From CAYNEO01 sp964396245 (GTDB taxonomy: Bacteria; Zixibacteria; MSB-5A5; GN15; FEB-12): DNA of 64,000 nt. The stretch spans positions 62,001 through 126,000 of the forward strand of contig CAYNEO010000001.1 in NCBI GenBank assembly GCA_964396245.1. The letters run 5' to 3'. Shown in pieces: positions 63,640 to 64,000 of the stretch (position 1 is its first letter; the number at the start of each line of letters is the position of its first letter). Position numbers and translations under genes: made by a program. The notes beneath the pieces are model-generated. The model worked only from the letters and a program-made list of their open reading frames with translations. It was not told where the DNA came from and made no database searches.

Positions 63640-63755
63640 GGAGAAATCAACCGCCAAATTCGATGAGCAGCAATAAGTTAGGCCAAATTTACCGGCTTCG
63701 ATCGGCGGGTTTTCCGTTGCTTGCCTCAATAAATATATACAGTTCTGTAACGCAT

Positions 63756-63771
63756 CCTCTATTAATAGAGG
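63756..63771. promoter_or_regulatory. perfect 16-bp palindrome upstream of the lipid operon
   Basis: CCTCTATTAATAGAGG is a perfect palindrome about 120 bases upstream of the yceD promoter and between it and the atpC terminator. It could be a regulator's binding site, but its distance from the promoter leaves this open. Nothing else was recognised in 63640-63808. Confidence 0.4.
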
Positions 63772-63808
63772 TTCCGAACAATTAACGGTCCATACGCTGG
63801 GTTTCTAC

Positions 63809-63839
63809 AAAAAAAACCGGCCGAAGGTCCGACCGGTTT
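63809..63839 (-). terminator. terminator of the ATP synthase operon
   Basis: AAACCGG and CCGGTTT close a stem with inner pairs; on the minus strand it is followed by eight T residues. It lies 26 bases beyond the stop of the partial gene at 63865. Confidence 0.88.
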
Positions 63840-63864
63840 CATTTTCAAGACCAGAATTTGAAAT

Positions 63865-64000
63865 CTAGTGGGTCTCTTCGTAGACCTTGATCCGGTTTTT
63901 GGCCCGATCCAGCGCCGCCTGTACCGAGGGCAGGTCGATATCGGTTTCCCCGGAGCCGGCCGAAACGAGTCTTTTTTTCTCCCTCTCGTATGCCTGCCGG
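63865..64000 (-). CDS. atpC: C-terminal end of a probable ATP synthase epsilon subunit (partial)
   Basis: Only the last 45 codons are in the window; the gene continues beyond its right edge. They read RQAYEREKKRLVSAGSGETD and then IDLPSVQAALDRAKNRIKVY before a short end. The last helix (VQAALDRAKNRIKVYEE) matches the AxxALxRAxxRLxVAE pattern of the epsilon-subunit C-terminal hairpin, such as the end of the Bacillus AtpC. The length of the tail and a strong terminator right after it fit the last gene of an atp operon. The identification rests on a short segment and should be seen as likely, not certain. Confidence 0.6.
   Translation of the reverse strand, partial: RQAYEREKKRLVSAGSGETDIDLPSVQAALDRAKNRIKVYEETH

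Overview
The window comes from a Gram-negative bacterium of fairly high GC content with a dense, mostly minus-strand chromosome. Outer-membrane and lipoprotein exports, a DUF1573 protein, a secreted tricorn-type protease, a CydA-like membrane complex with c-type haem, and the gene style all fit the FCB superphylum, perhaps a candidate phylum such as Zixibacteria. That placement is inference; no rRNA or other phylogenetic marker was compared. No phage, insertion sequence, CRISPR array, tRNA or rRNA was seen. The region looks like core chromosome.

Layout: 0.2-2.5 kb holds an Fe-S carrier pair (Mrp-DUF971 and Nfu) and a small unknown gene. 2.6-3.4 kb holds a DUF1573 secreted protein whose frame is interrupted by one UGA, exactly where the family has the first Cys of its CGCT motif; a SECIS-like hairpin follows it. 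I read this as a selenoprotein and regard it as the most interesting item in the window. 3.5-8.9 kb has an NmrA-type reductase, a tiny desulforedoxin-like protein and a large Cache/PAS/PocR hybrid kinase. 9.2-17.6 kb is a five-gene copper/silver-type RND efflux operon (tolC-like, YHS protein, cusB-like, cusA-like, Met/His-rich lipoprotein). A kinase and an NtrC-type sigma-54 activator (17.9-20.3 kb) diverge from it, and paired palindromes plus a sigma-54-like promoter lie in the gap.

20.4-23.7 kb encodes a secreted tricorn-like protease. 23.9-26.0 kb is groESL with a CIRCE operator overlapping its promoter. 26.2-31.9 kb holds coaX, a TM2 protein, a GNAT acetyltransferase, a two-gene CydA-like/cytochrome c complex and two exported thioredoxin-fold proteins. 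32.0-36.0 kb carries dnaE and a GNAT. 36.1-39.2 kb encodes an M1 peptidase fused to what looks like an Omp85-type barrel. 39.4-40.9 kb has a lipoprotein cytochrome c and a methyltransferase.

41.0-44.9 kb contains fatty-acid oxidation genes (enoyl-CoA hydratase, hydroxyacyl-CoA dehydrogenase, acyl-CoA dehydrogenase); an etfB without an adjacent etfA lies at 55 kb. 45.0-52.7 kb is one operon with a heterodimeric ABC exporter, an inositol-phosphatase-family enzyme, glmM and glmS, preceded by a large unrecognised secreted protein. 56.0-56.5 kb encodes a histone-H1-like lysine-rich protein with a Myb-like core. 56.8-63.6 kb is the classical lipid cluster yceD-rpmF-plsX-fabH-fabD-fabG-acpP-fabF-rnc, driven by a near-perfect sigma-70 promoter so close to the first start codon that the mRNA is probably leaderless. 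The window ends inside the 3' end of a probable atpC.
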